Part shown: piece after piece, positions 26,001-35,186 of the stretch
Layout of the letters: every line of letters begins with the position of its first letter
Numbering within the stretch: position 1 is the first letter of the stretch
Assembly (NCBI GenBank): GCA_012845835.1
Contig: JABAKD010000027.1
Location: forward strand, 16,072,573-16,136,572
Length of the DNA: 64,000 nt
Direction of reading: 5' to 3'
DNA from: Undaria pinnatifida
Lineage: Eukaryota; Sar; Phaeophyceae; Laminariales; Alariaceae
The notes under the pieces: model-generated
The model's input: only the letters and a program-made list of their open reading frames with translations
Told to the model about the DNA's origin: nothing
Database searches by the model: none
Program-made: the position numbers and the translations under genes

Positions 26001-29000
26001 ACGTTTTTCAAAATGATGTTTTCAAACAGAATGTTAAGTAAGATTAAATGGTTTCAAATAATTTTTGAAGAAAAGTGATTTTTTTTTTTTCGAAAAACAA
26101 AAAATGTTTTACAAAATAGTCTTCAAAATGGTGAAACAAAATGTTCTCTAAAACATGTTTTCCAACAACTTTTCTATAAAACGTTATCGCAACGTTCATA
26201 TACACAAGCACCAGGTGCCTGGTATGGATACATATATTCGAAGTAATACTTCAATAAAAACGCACAAGTTGATACGAAGGACTTTCGAAGTATTCCACCT
26301 TCTCGAACACCTCGACCAACGACTAACGCCCTCCTCCGGCCGAACGGCTCCCCTGTAACAGTACTATTAAACAGTACTATATTGTACTATATTGTACTAT
26401 AGAATAGAGTGCACGTTATACTCGCCGTATTTTTTTAAACAAATACTTATCGTAAAAATTGGATTTCAAAATAAAAAAAAAAAGTGCAAAACAAAATACA
26501 ATTCACCCCATTTTTTAAACGAATACCAGGTACTTAAAAACAATGTTGTATAAAAAAAAAAAAAACGTGTGAAACGAATACTATTATTAACGACAACACG
26601 CAGGCGAGTAGGTGCCTTCTCGGCACCCCACCTCCTCGAACGACCCGGCCAACGAGTAACCGCCCTCCTCCAGCCGAAGAGCTGCCCCGTGCACGTTGTC
26701 GTACACCCTTGACGCCGCGTCGTTGTGCCCGGGAGTGAACAGCCCCCTGCACAAAATCAGGACAGACTGCTCCACAAGCGAGTTGTGGGCAGCAAAAATC
26801 GAGGCAACAGAGACCCTTGGAAAACACCGAGGTTAGAATGTGAGGCAGCATGATACATTGGTGGGGCCTGTGTCGTAAGCCTTTTAGGACTGCATCCGTG
26901 CTTTTCGGGTAGGTATTGGATATTGTTGGCAGGAGTAGTTGTATTTGTTGATTATGGCATACCAGGTAGCGAACAGTGATAGGGACAAATGAAACAACTA
27001 CGAATGCGATCGTACCGAGCATCTCGGAACAGCGTGCAGCAACACTACTGTCTGCATAGCATTAATGGTACCATGCTGCGCGGGTGTCACATAGCTCCTT
27101 ACGCTGCAGGTTCGACAGGTACCCTATCCCGGTAGTACCTTATCCCTGCAGCTCAGGTTGCTTGGCGTGGGCGATATTTCTCTCGGATTTTTTTTTCGAG
27201 TTCTCAATTGAAACCCAAATTTTGAAGAAAAACGTGCGCGCAATTCGACTACCAATCCCATCGGCTAGGCCTATCGCTCGAAAACAAATGTATGATACCA
27301 TTGGGATTAGGACTGCACGAGAACAAATACCGATACGAACACAGTTATAACACCACACTTCAATTGCAAGATCCAGACAAAAGGGGGGGATATATGTTAT
27401 GGTATCCCCGTTTCCTCATCTATATATTTTTGGAGGCGTTGTTATTATAATCTGCGCTGAGGGGCACCCCTCTGCTGCCAGGGATCCAATTTTCAGGACG
27501 GAAAATAAGTGCGTTCAGTCGCGTCGATAGCAGCAATAACACTAGTAGGGTCCGTCGTATACTGCCCTCTTAGTTATCCAGGCGCTGCGGGAGTAATACC
27601 CAATCATACACTCAAAACAAAACAAAAAACGAACAAAGTTTGTTCATTACCTGGTATATTATTTAGTATATTATTCCAAACTCGTAACGCACCAGTTTTT
27701 TTTCACTCCGTCAGGGTCAGAGTTGCGTCGTTTTCGGTGTTTCTTCGTGTGCCCCTGACGGCACCGCAAAGACCACAGTGGCCAGTTATTTCAGTTCAAG
27801 AACCCAGTAAGCCAGAAAATGTTGGGCCCGTTACCGTACCGTAGCATGACTCGAAAACTTTCGACGCATGAGACCTTCACTTACCTGGTGCCGATCGCGC
27901 GCCGGAGCGTGCTCCAAAAGCGCTTTCAAGTGGAACACGAAGTCCCTCTTAGTCTCGGGGGGAGCACTCGCTTCCAACAGCCTGGCGGCGGACCAGACCA
28001 GACTACACTCCGCAAGGCACCGCTCGACCCCCGTGACCACCAGCTGTTGGCCATGGTTCGTGTCGTACTTAGGGCACACACCGTCGGCCACCTGCCATCA
28101 TTGTATACATCATTGTATGCATCATTGTACGCGGCAGCCACACAACAACAGCTTAATCACATGTAATGGAGGCGGATGGCATAATGTCACTATATGGAGA
28201 AAAGATAATTCCTACTTTACACGGCCGCCTATCTATTGTGTAGGGGGGCCTTTTGAGCTGGGTGAATCCGTAGAGACGCGGAAGCCCACCCGTGACGATT
28301 CTTGCGAGCGACTCCTAGGCGAACATAAGGACCAATGGCCCAGACCAAACCGATGAACCCAACGTATTAATACTGCAAAACGCAGCAGTGCTGTAAACAT
28401 ATAAAAACATCCTTGCGCACTGTAGAATGTAGCACACGCAATCGAACTACCAAGTTACAAAGTTCACCGGAACGAACTGGTCGAACTCAACGCTTGTGTG
28501 TATAAATATATACTTCCAATTAAAAAGTGGAATATGAAAATCAGCCTCAACGGGAGGTATTTGCAAAAAGCGATCGAAAAGCCCTTGATTTAAACACTAA
28601 CCCTACAGTAGTCCTCAACCCCAACCCCGACCGCCTGGGAAACGTCTCGAGATAAAGGCGTATTGAAGAGATAGTGTCGGCTATCAATTCGATGAAAATC
28701 GACGAGCTTAAAAAAAAGCTGAAAGGTGGAAATGCTGAAACCCATGGCAATGAAGGCTTGTACCGGGGGAGATACACCTTGTTAACACGGCTTGTCCAGA
28801 ACGTCTGAGGTAAAAATTCTTACAAGTTGGGCTGGAAAGTAAAAAGTGATGATTAAACCCGTAAAAAAAAGTCAACCATTTTGAAGAGTGCACTATCAAC
28901 CAATGTGCATAATTAGTGTGGACTAATAACTATTTTGTCGATCGACTCACGTCCGCCGCTGCTCTGGCCACGCCATTCTTCTTGGTAGAGTACTTCAAGC

Positions 29001-32000
29001 AGGAGAACAGATCTGTCGGCACGCCCTCCTGCTCCCCCTTGCCCGCTCTTTTGCACCGCTCGCTTAGCCGACCGACGAGCAAAAGAGCGGCTGCATGCTG
29101 CATGGGCAAGTACGGGTGCTCCTCGAAGGGCAGCACGCACTTCGCGAGGCTCACGGCGAGCATCCTGAGAATATCGGACGATTTGCTCCATGTCTCGTCC
29201 GTGAAAGGTTGTCTGCCATCCCCAAAACATCACGAGGTCACAAAACCCCGAAGCACGCGCGATCAAATTTTTAACCAGGGCCTTTGCACGGGTCACGATC
29301 CGGCCCTTGGGTAGGGTCAGGTCGGGTCTGGAGCCTTTCAAAAACTCGCGGGTCGAGTCGAGTCGGTTCAGAAGGTGTTCGAAATATCACGGGCCGGGTC
29401 GGGTCGTGTGGGGAGGTCATTAAACATCACGGGTCGGGTTGGGTGACCCTGACCCGACTCGATCCGACCCGACCCGACCCACGAGAAGTAATCCCACCCG
29501 TGAAAAGCCCTGAAATTAATAAGCGCAGGTTTCAAATATGGTTTCAGACGAAAGTCTCGGTCTCACAGTTTTAGGATGAAGAATCAGCACGGACACTGGG
29601 TATACTGATGGCGTTGGGTATAATATGATGACGAGAAAAATCGGTTTAATGTGAAGACACAGCACACACAGCTGAGGTGTCTTGATGATTTTTTGCGAAA
29701 GCATCCCCACATTGAGCAGCAAGCGCGTCAGTTGAAAGCAAATGAAGAGCGCTCGTGAAATGAGGATATTGGTGAAACACCACGCACGGGTTGGTCAGTT
29801 GAAAGCTGAGATGCTGTAGCAGGAGACCGCAGTTTGACCCTTGACTGACCGCGTCTGGCCGCCCTCTTACTCTAAAACTATACCAGGTACTTCGAAGTAG
29901 TGTATTAACCCCTTGAGAATTGCACCCGGATTCGTGCACATATTACTTGGAATTAGTGTGCGATTTTGTTTCAGCCGTAAATAGTAAAGGTGAACGTTTA
30001 AGGTCAAAAGAGAACTGCGCGCGCCCCAAAAGACCGGTATTGTCTTCTGTTTTCGTATGACCGATCGAGTTGCCATCGTACTGTAGTTCGTACGGTCATT
30101 CTACATTCGCACACCTACAGTAGTACATTGGGTACGCTCGCGGGCTGCCTGACAATGTACAGCACGGGCGAGGGACAAACCTACCAGATGTCCACCAAAC
30201 GTCACACAAGTACAATCCCCCCTCTTCTACACATGCACGAGGTTTGCATGCAGTCATAACGTCTTGGCACACAAGACGTACCGCAGACCTAAGCTACGTA
30301 CGGCTGCTGTCGCAGCTGCATGTGTCTCCACTCATCGAAATCCAGCACACCCTGTGTCCGCACTGATTCTTAACCCTTAAGACATGGCAGCTCTGTGGCC
30401 ACAATCTACGGGACAGACCGAGCAAGAGTAAGTAATCGAAAACAGCGTACTGTATGGGCGTGTGCGTGGCCGCTTCCAGACACCAGCAGCAGCATCGTAC
30501 GTACCTGGTAGTAGTTAGTACCTGGTCAACTCTTCTTCAAGCTGGTCGAACATTCCATGCAGCGGAAGCAGCTCCCAGGAAGGCAATCGAGCCCGCTTCT
30601 CTTCGACCTTTTCCTCGACCGGCGCTAGCGTGGCGTCGAGCTTAGTTGTTGCCGCTCGTCTGCTTTGCACGAGGACGTGGGGTAGGTGGGCGAGCTGGAA
30701 TGCAGCAGCAGCAGCAGCAGCAGCAGCAGCGGCGGCGCCAGTGCTAGCTGTATGTGTATGTCTACCCGACAGCCGTCGCAGCCTGTGGTCTTGGTGACGA
30801 TAGCCAGAGCTCCGGCTAGACACTACGAACAGCAAGGCCCATATGAGACCTACCCCAGCGGTAACCGGGCATCGTCTGCGTCCCGGGTAGACAATCGTCA
30901 GGCGCCCAGACATGCTGTCAACCACAGGTGAAGGCATGAGAGCTCCGGCGGCAAGAGAGGTGAGGGTGGCTAAACCAGGAGTTGCGAATGTAACGGCGTT
31001 TTGAACAGGGGCGAAATGTGACAGTCTCGTGTAAAAAAAATCAGAGATCGCCTACGTAACGATCTGGTCGCGCGAATTTTGAATTTTTGGGGCTTCGAGC
31101 GCGCAACGAACGATCGACGTCCAACCACGGACGAGAAACCCCGCGCCTGCGTGTGTGGCCAGGTTCTAGTTGAGGCCCTCCCCTCTAGAGCGATGTCGGT
31201 GCCCACTCGCGCCACTGAGTGCGCACGTCCAAGCATCGACATGTGATCATGTAGTCTAGTGATGGTGATGCATTTATTTGTTTGATCTCTTTGAACCAAA
31301 TTTACATTCGGCTGAGGTGGTTCTTTCGTCCACGTCGAGCTGTCCTCGTAGTACTAGACTAGACTACAAGTACAAGTACCTGCTCTGAAGTAGCAGTGTG
31401 GGACAATTAATTGTGTCTACCGGTTGTCCGGGGCCACATTCATGCCGGCAGTATAATAATGTGCGTTAGCAGTTTCTTGAACTCTTTTTTTTCTTCTCAA
31501 TTTTTTTCCTGGTACTTTCCAGCTTCTGGACACAAGCTCTAGGTCACAGGTGAGGTGTCGTCCCTTCTTCCTCCCGGCTTATGCCTTCAAATTTTATCGC
31601 TCGTAGGGTTCAGCAATCCCAAGACTGCTCATCGATTTTTCATCGAGTGTTGCTAACTCACGCTGTCGCGCTTTCCGCGAGTCAATTTGTGCACAAGAAA
31701 AAGTCCCCACGAATTTGTAGGAGTACAGTACTCGTATGCACCCGGGGGGATCCGAACTCACGAAGAAACTGACCTTACCAGGCTTGCGAAGATACCCTGA
31801 TACGCCACCGGGGCGACCGCAAAGGTTAGGGTTTTAGTCTAACCCTAAACCCTAACCTTAACATGCTGGATGCTGGGTTGTTAGCGATGCTTCCGAATCA
31901 TGGACGATGTAGGATGCAGCTGCTGCTTGCTGCTGCTGCGCTGCTGTGTTGCTGCTGCTGCTGTTGACTCAAGAGAACCAACAAGTATGTATGTTTTGTG

Positions 32001-32893
32001 CGAGTAGCCCTTTTGTACTTACTATTAATATTAATACTGGTGTCGGTAGAATCTTCATCTTCGCATCACAAGCGTTCAGGATCCAGCCGTTAATATGAAG
32101 GATTACACGGCAAATCTTACGACACATTTGTTGAGCTCATACCTCTATTGGTAGTTTTTAAGTCTAGGATGGCAAGACACACGAAGTCGAAGAGCATGAA
32201 AGAAAGAGCTACTATTATAAAATTATCTGGTACATGCACCTCAGATCTACAGCATGCCACTACTACTGTGCCGGAATAATGCTATTATTAATAGTAATCA
32301 AACGCCCCGAGGCGCTATTTTTCAGCAGTAGCAACGGGCTAAAATCGATGCGTCGACGGCTGAAGAGGTTAAACGTTTTGAAAAAAAAACGGGGTAAACA
32401 TCATTCCTGAAGAAATGGCAACACAAGCCCTGGACACACGGTAAACGTCCCCCTTTTTAGATATATGTTGGGGCGAACACCTCGACGAGGTCGAGCTGGC
32501 AAGTCATTTGAATGTGGGAAACGGAGTGTTTCCGAAGCAGGAAATCAACATATATATGATTATAGTCCGAAGTACGAGTACACACAGTATTTTAATAAGA
32601 ACGTGGACAATCATTCTTGAAAGTTGAAAGCAAAGCTAGATAGAGGCACGTTGTGTTCTGTGGCGGCATCTTGCACCTGAATACAGCAGCAAGCAATAAT
32701 AGTCTAGTCAACCAACTCGGCGAAAAGCTCACTCGGAAGTCGCAGAACGCTTGCACGAGGATGACGTCGTCCCTGGTGGTTTCTTCGTCCGAGCAAGACG
32801 TACACAAGAAAGCAGTATCTAGTATGTCGCAACAATGACCCGTCACTAATAGTTCCAAGCAGTTTGCGCCCGAAAACGTGTGGGCACATTTCA
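13836..32893 (-). CDS. Gene B: multi-exon gene for an unrecognised helix-rich protein (one gene or two)
   Basis: At least 13 minus-strand exons with consensus donors and matching phases join into roughly 900 codons ending in TGA at 13836. The protein is rich in amphipathic helices with leucine-spaced residues (for example ILRMLAVSLAKCVLPF, QAFPFLEILARWAW, RFLRALLGVSDETV), suggesting an alpha-solenoid, but I recognise no family. All introns but one are phase 0. Exon near 22.6 kb has an in-frame TAA at 22508; if it is used, the gene splits into an upstream gene (32.9-22.5 kb) and a downstream one (22.3-13.8 kb). I favour the donor CTG|GTGAGA at 22589, which keeps one frame. The 5' end is unresolved: ATG TCG AGC TTG GCT G|GTAAGTG at 33222-33237 is a possible five-codon first exon of the right phase. 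Confidence 0.68.
14195..14380 (-). CDS. Gene B penultimate exon
   Basis: 62 codons, phase 0 at both ends (GCTAATTCAG|GTG and GAAAAG|GTGAGC). VVAEAQSVSEALGVPLYRAG, then an acidic DLSEDVDDDQWDD stretch and a Ser/Gly-rich part. Confidence 0.82.
15125..15380. repeat. GGGTC-pentamer element, copy 1
   Basis: (GGGTC)n blocks separated by CAGGAGGTTTTC spacers run to a central turn, then (GACCC)n. It is followed by CGCGAGAGTGGCCCAACC and AAAAAGCCCGGGG, giving a self-complementary unit. Confidence 0.8.
16512..16733 (-). CDS. Gene B probable exon, frame unresolved
   Basis: A coding-looking frame reads NVRLVGVQSASGRMEARAVL then SMAPTLFMDTIYYSTNPDTS and an Ala run, with a possible donor GCAGCT|GTACGG. 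No acceptor gives the phase needed by the exon before it, so an exon may be missing between 19.4 and 16.7 kb, or a frameshift exists. A decayed copy of the acceptor side (GGCGTACGTTGCCTTGGAGG) lies at 16905-16945. Boundaries are approximate. Confidence 0.4.
17675..17900 (+). mobile_element. Repeat R2, copy 2
   Basis: Same order of blocks: CTTCAGCTATGAGATA, ACTGACTGGGGCCTGA, CTTGATTATGCGAGTTAATG, then an ACAACAGCAACAAC tail. Confidence 0.65.
18045..19180. repeat. 12-bp minisatellite, about 1.1 kb
   Basis: Imperfect array of AAGGACACCATA and close variants. It produces long false open frames on the minus strand. Confidence 0.95.
19466..19594 (-). CDS. Gene B exon
   Basis: 43 codons. VYLRFLRALLGVSDETVRDI then HMRHFPSNVRQLWE, donor GGGAG|GTGAGG, phase 0. 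The acceptor is TTTTCAAG|GTC (or nine bases earlier). The frame stays open past the donor, but the GTGAGG match is strong. Confidence 0.78.
20052..20210 (-). CDS. Gene B exon
   Basis: 53 codons, phase 0 at both ends (GGCACAG|GAA and TCCAAG|GTAAAG). EDILDRRRHGHSFVPTRPAI, then PILQTFFLVVLYTVLERGVQ. Confidence 0.72.
20276..20340. repeat. 16-bp tandem repeat, four copies
   Basis: GTTTGTCGGGCTGACA repeated four times, 65 bases upstream (sense) of a gene B exon. Confidence 0.95.
21263..21448 (-). CDS. Gene B exon
   Basis: 62 codons, phase 0 at both ends (TCACATTAG|ATT and CGCGAG|GTGAGT). GAAVRCFAEQETVRSDAFRN, then TWQSPYALADYYVMQRKERE. The start is less certain than the end because the acceptor's pyrimidine tract is weak. 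Confidence 0.8.
21455..22020. repeat. ACC/CACCAA-rich low-complexity tract
   Basis: About 560 bp of CACCAACACC-like repeats, filling nearly the whole intron between the gene B exons at 22033 and 21448. Confidence 0.95.
22033..22287 (-). CDS. Gene B exon
   Basis: 85 codons, phase 0 at both ends (CTTCCAG|CAA and CCGGAG|GTGAGC). FSPLAAISLVNHAMFGTTFL, then YEHLVAGGRVPGDTKGVAV and AAKALDSGIAAVLKVPE. The downstream intron is almost entirely ACC/GGT repeat. Confidence 0.82.
22589..22699 (-). CDS. Gene B exon; alternative C-terminus to 22508
   Basis: 37 codons from TACTCCAG|GTG: VARGIICTHGIFVQSQKSN then KACREVGQVLRLL, donor CTG|GTGAGA. Without splicing the frame reads on VRAMDEEQLEGEDVTRSVVD to a TAA at 22508. 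A decayed copy of the acceptor side lies at 22880-22940. Confidence 0.65.
24004..24045 (-). CDS. Gene B possible 14-codon exon
   Basis: IAEAASNELVDKNE, phase 0 at both ends (GGGGAGCAG|ATC and AACGAG|GTGGGT). It fits the chain, but the flanks are low in distinctive signal and the chain also works without it. Confidence 0.4.
24860..25390 (-). CDS. Gene B exon with Lys-rich and Gly-rich insert
   Basis: 177 codons, phase 0 at both ends (TTTTCGCAG|GTA and GAGGAG|GTAAGG). It starts VQRGVKDNPGGLRAARQAFP and FLEILARWAW. It then passes through a basic KKKFGKKKN tract and a Gly/Val/Thr-rich segment, and ends GVAALLVALATADPSGDAI and CEALLPEE. Confidence 0.82.
26632..26766 (-). CDS. Gene B exon
   Basis: 45 codons. 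SVLILCRGLFTPGHNDAASR then RLEEGGYSLAGSFEE. The donor is GAG|GTGGGG. The acceptor GAGCAG|TCT (or GAG|CAG three bases earlier) is the only one in phase. The frame stays open further upstream, so the start is less sure than the end. A decayed copy of its 3' end is at 26280-26350. Confidence 0.65.
27885..28091 (-). CDS. Gene B exon
   Basis: 69 codons, phase 0 at both ends. VADGVCPKYDTNHGQQLVVT then AECSLVWSAARLLEASAPPE. The acceptor is GATGGCAG|GTG and the donor is CACCAG|GTAAGT. Confidence 0.82.
28690..28850 (+). repeat. SINE body fragment
   Basis: Shares AATGAAGGCTTGTACCGGGG and ACGGCTTGTCCAGAA blocks with the SINE body. Similar body fragments lie at 11215-11360, 41130-41240 and 41700-41830. 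Confidence 0.5.
28951..29212 (-). CDS. Gene B exon
   Basis: One base plus 87 codons. FTDETWSKSSDILRMLAVSL, then LPMQHAAALLLVGRLSERCK. The acceptor is GATGGCAG|A and the donor is GCGGAC|GTGAGT. Strongly helical; no family recognised. Confidence 0.8.
29305..29520. repeat. GGGTC-pentamer element, copy 2
   Basis: Same block order, ending TGAAAAGCCCTGAAATTAAT. Confidence 0.8.
30522..30694 (-). CDS. Gene B exon
   Basis: 57 codons plus two bases. LAHLPHVLVQSRRAATTKLD then SWELLPLHGMFDQLEEEL. The acceptor is GCATTCCAG|CTC, directly preceded by a (CTG)n tract; the donor is GACCAG|GTACTA, phase 2, matching the next exon. Confidence 0.75.
31486..31819 (-). mobile_element. SINE-like element, full length
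   Basis: T-rich tail complement at 31486-31508, body, and head ending CCACCGGGGCGACC. It lies in the 5' intron of gene B. Confidence 0.8.
32733..32893 (-). CDS. Gene B exon: Cys-rich, ends in CDFR
   Basis: TAFLCTSCSDEETTRDDVI then LVQAFCDFR, donor CCGA|GTGAGC, phase 0. The acceptor may be TTTTACTCTTAG|TG (32893) or one of two later AGs with the same phase. The first 50 or so bases of the longer version look like a dispersed short repeat, so the true exon may start later. Confidence 0.6.
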
Positions 32894-33221
32894 CTAAGAG
32901 TAAAATGTGTATCATGGTTAATTATTTGTATGCCGACGTGAGATTTTAGACACGTACAAAAAAATCGTTGTTGATTTTTTCATATGATGGTGAGGCGGAT
33001 TGGAGACAGAACATGTTACGACTACTGCGAGGCAGTACGTGTATGTACCACACCCGTATTGCTGTCCCAGCATGTGTTAGCGCATGGGCCATGACATGAT
33101 GAAACATGTAATGGTGTTGTTATGCTGCCATATACCCCATAGAGATGGATGTTACAACAGGTCATTACAGGAGAACGTCTGCCGCTGTGGGTGGATTGGG
33201 TGATGCCGTCAATTCACTTAC

Positions 33222-33237
33222 CAGCCAAGCTCGACAT
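33222..33237 (-). CDS. Possible first coding exon of gene B
   Basis: ATG plus four codons (MSSLA) and one base run into a very good donor, G|GTAAGTG. The leftover base fits the two leading bases of the next exon. An in-frame stop lies shortly upstream. Such short exons arise by chance, so this is tentative. Confidence 0.25.
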
Positions 33238-33579
33238 AAATGCTATCCAATCGAGTAACACTCAACAGTAGTAGTCCGTGGGAGATGCCGTACTGAACGC
33301 GTCTGGCCCTCAATCCCCTGGTCGTGGCGTATTTTTTTGGTCGTACTGAACGATATTTTTCCAAGTGTCGACTACGAACATAGAAATGGGATCGATACAT
33401 GGATTTGCGTTTGTCGCTATCGTTATCGTGTCAAACCGGATTCTTGTCCGATGTTCACCACAAACCACCACCACTGTTGTGGTTTTACTGTTACAGTAGT
33501 GATCATAGCATTACGGCAGTACACACGGCGAAACCGTTTGTGCACACGGCGAAACCGTTTGTGAGGACATCGCAGCAAG

Positions 33580-33830
33580 CAAAGCAAGGCAAGGCAAAGC
33601 AGAACAGAGCAGAATACCCTAACCCTAAAGCAGGGCAGGGCAAGGCGAGGCAAGGCAAGGCAAGGCAGGGTAAGGCAAGGCAAGGCAGGGTAAGGCAAGG
33701 CAAGGCAAGGCAGGGTAAGGCAAGGCAAGGTAAGGCAAGGCAAGACAAGGCAAGGCAAGGCAAGGCAAGGCAAGGCGAGGCAAGGCGAGGCAATGCAAGG
33801 CAAAGCGAGGCAGAGCAAAGCAAAGCACGA
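33580..33830. repeat. (AAGGC)n microsatellite
   Basis: Array of AAGGC with GAGGC and AGGGT variants; starts next to two CCCTAA units. Confidence 0.95.
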
Positions 33831-33839
33831 AGACCTGCT

Positions 33840-35030
33840 TGACTCAAGAGTTCCATCTACTCAAAATCAGAAAATCAAGGGCGACGCCGGGCAGGAAACA
33901 GCATACAAGTAGACTTTCCCGAGAATAATGGTCCGGGCGGTACGCTTGACCATATTTGTTGCGCATCTAAATGAAATTAAAATAGTCAACTCTGCGGTGC
34001 AATCTCCGCCCCTCCAACTCTGCTGTAGCGTTGTGGCACCACCCCCCAGATGATAAAAAACTACAAGAATAATAATCCCTGTCCATTCCTAGCGCGCTTC
34101 TCCGCTGCGGGCGGTGTGCAATCAATGCCGTAAACCCATTCCAACCGTTCGGTACGCCACCAAAAAAACTCGAAACCCCACCCGTACGTACGTATCATAT
34201 GGTGGCCACCGGGGAAACAATCTAGCGCACTGCAACGCCAACGCCCACCCAATCCAAACTTGCGCAATCGAAGTATCACACGCAGCTTGCAAACACATTT
34301 TCTACGAAATCCTCGATTTCACAGCTGAGGTGAATCTGTAATTTCCATAACAAGCAATACACCGTGCACCACAACGGACAACATCATATGACAATGCCAA
34401 GCGGAAATTCTTCGGACTGGAAGGGAAAGGACGAACCACCCACCAAACGTGAAAAGTTACACTTGCAACTACTGACAACTACTGTAAAATTATAGTACAA
34501 GGCGTCACCCACATAATTGATCGTGAAAGTTCACTCTTATTTCTAATCTCTTATAGAGTCTTGACTGGGTATAGTCTCAAGCCCGAATGCCCACCCACCC
34601 CGCTAAAAAACGCCACAGTACCTACAAGCTACCGTGTAACCAGTGCTTGACCTCGTCCAATTTTAACACTCGATTTTTCTTTGTGTGTTCTACCTTTTAC
34701 ATGAAACCGTTTCTTATGCCACCGACTTCCAAAACACCCAAGGTCCGTACTACTACACATTTCTCAAGAGACGTACTACTCTGGGCGGAAACATAAGAAA
34801 CGAATCACAATCATACTAACACCTCAACGGTTTTGACATTTACGCCCAGAGCGGTACAATTGACCGAGGACCGAGGTGTCTGGTGGAGACGCACCATGGC
34901 CACTAACAGTGCTCGCCGCTAGCTCAGTCGTGGTGTGTCCCTTTAGACGGAAATATAAGCACCGGTTTGTGCGGCATTTTAGTATCCATAAGGTCCATAT
35001 ATTTCTGCCCGGAGTGATATCTCTCAACAG
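33840..35030. other. Spacer between gene A stop and gene B
   Basis: It should hold the gene A 3' UTR and the gene B promoter. I see a diverged R1 fragment and no reliable signals. A minus-strand frame at 34061-34279 is open but unsupported. Confidence 0.4.
34262..34345 (+). repeat. R1 diverged fragment
   Basis: GCAATCGAAGTATCACACGC then AGCTTGCAAAC and CGATTTCACAGCTGAGGTG. Other diverged fragments lie at 55085-55165, 58855-58945 (inverted) and 62385-62455. Confidence 0.65.
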
Positions 35031-35032
35031 TG

Positions 35033-35186
35033 TCACCAAGTCTTGAGTTGCCAGCAAGGTAGCCCTTCGCTCGAGACGATCTCTTGGAGTAGACGCTGAT
35101 CCGGAGGCTCGCCCGCCAAGAAGTCCCTTTGATCCAAAAGACACCGCCCGTCTGTTCGCCCATAGTCGTGGTTCATGCTCGACGAG
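35033..35186 (-). CDS. Gene A exon 20: C-terminus with candidate catalytic His
   Basis: One base completes Ser, then SSSMNHDYGRTDGRCLLDQR, ending VSSEGLPCWQLKTW and TGA. MNHDYG is the best candidate for the triad histidine. The acceptor is CCCCTTGCAG|C. Three decayed copies of its acceptor side are tandemly arranged at 37150-37830. Confidence 0.85.

Noticed and set aside
33399-33856. Frames of repeated ALPCL and QGKAR
   Set aside because: Artefact of the AAGGC microsatellite.
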